From the NCBI GenBank assembly GCA_900552705.1, contig USAX01000101.1, positions 1 through 6,978 of the forward strand: a stretch of DNA of 6,978 nt. The letters run 5' to 3'. Of this stretch, positions 6,867 through 6,978 are shown piece after piece. Source of the stretch: an uncultured Collinsella sp. (GTDB taxonomy: Bacteria; Actinomycetota; Coriobacteriia; Coriobacteriales; Coriobacteriaceae). Position numbers and translations under genes: made by a program. The notes beneath the pieces are model-generated. The model worked only from the letters and a program-made list of their open reading frames with translations. It did no database searches and had not been told where the DNA came from. Every line of letters begins with the position of its first letter. The stretch's first letter is position 1.

Positions 6867-6978
6867 TTAGGCCTCGTCGGTCTCGTGCGGGGTAATAGCC
6901 TCGACGGCAGAGACTGCCTTGGGCAACATGCCATCGGGCAGCGCGGTCTCGACCTCGCCCTTATCGCAGGCCTCGGCG
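6867..6978 (-). CDS. C-terminal end of an unidentified protein (partial)
   Basis: The last 36 codons of a minus-strand gene that enters from the right window edge and stops at TAA 6869-6867. The readable tail is AEACDKGEVETALPDGMLPK followed by AVSAVEAITPHETDEA: acidic, without a membrane segment, and with one Cys. That is too little to name a family. Being open to the edge, ending exactly one codon before the GTG of the BaiN-like gene, and using similar GC-rich codons support it as a real gene end and as the upstream member of the same operon. Confidence 0.7.
   Translation of the reverse strand, partial: AEACDKGEVETALPDGMLPKAVSAVEAITPHETDEA

Overview
The window reads as ordinary chromosome of a moderately GC-rich Gram-positive anaerobe. 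The protein flavour (long actinobacterial-type UvrB, coaE next to uvrB, a BaiN/HI0933-type flavoprotein beside a COG2509 flavoprotein) and the strong AGGAGG-type ribosome binding sites suggest a Coriobacteriia member, possibly Collinsella or a relative. That placement is inferred from recalled family resemblance, not from a search. The window shows no mobile element, phage gene, CRISPR array, toxin pair or defence island.

Left part, plus strand (1-3854). The window opens inside a 5S rRNA gene, the tail of a ribosomal RNA operon, closed by a near-perfect intrinsic terminator. An AT-rich spacer of about 125 bases with a plausible promoter follows. It leads into a plus-strand cluster: coaE (dephospho-CoA kinase, last step of coenzyme A synthesis), a small membrane-anchored lytic transglycosylase whose start overlaps the coaE stop by 8 bases, and uvrB (damage-recognition helicase of nucleotide excision repair). 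Only 51 bases separate the transglycosylase from uvrB. A long hairpin with a T-rich tail ends the cluster and lies between convergent genes.

Right part, minus strand (3874-6978). Read leftward from the window edge there are: the last 36 codons of an unidentified acidic protein; a 423-residue BaiN/HI0933-family flavoprotein that begins with GTG directly after that gene's stop codon; an 80-base gap holding a TATAAT box, a strong hairpin and a T-rich run; and a 546-residue COG2509-family FAD-dependent dehydrogenase.

The plus-strand genes are housekeeping functions (cofactor synthesis, wall turnover, DNA repair) that need share only transcription. The two flavoproteins are different families of the same broad fold, and their native substrates are not evident from sequence. 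I did not find a convincing new multi-gene system. The points most worth a second look are the hairpin/promoter arrangement between the flavoprotein genes, the flavoprotein pair itself, and lineage-type insertions in the BaiN-like protein and UvrB.
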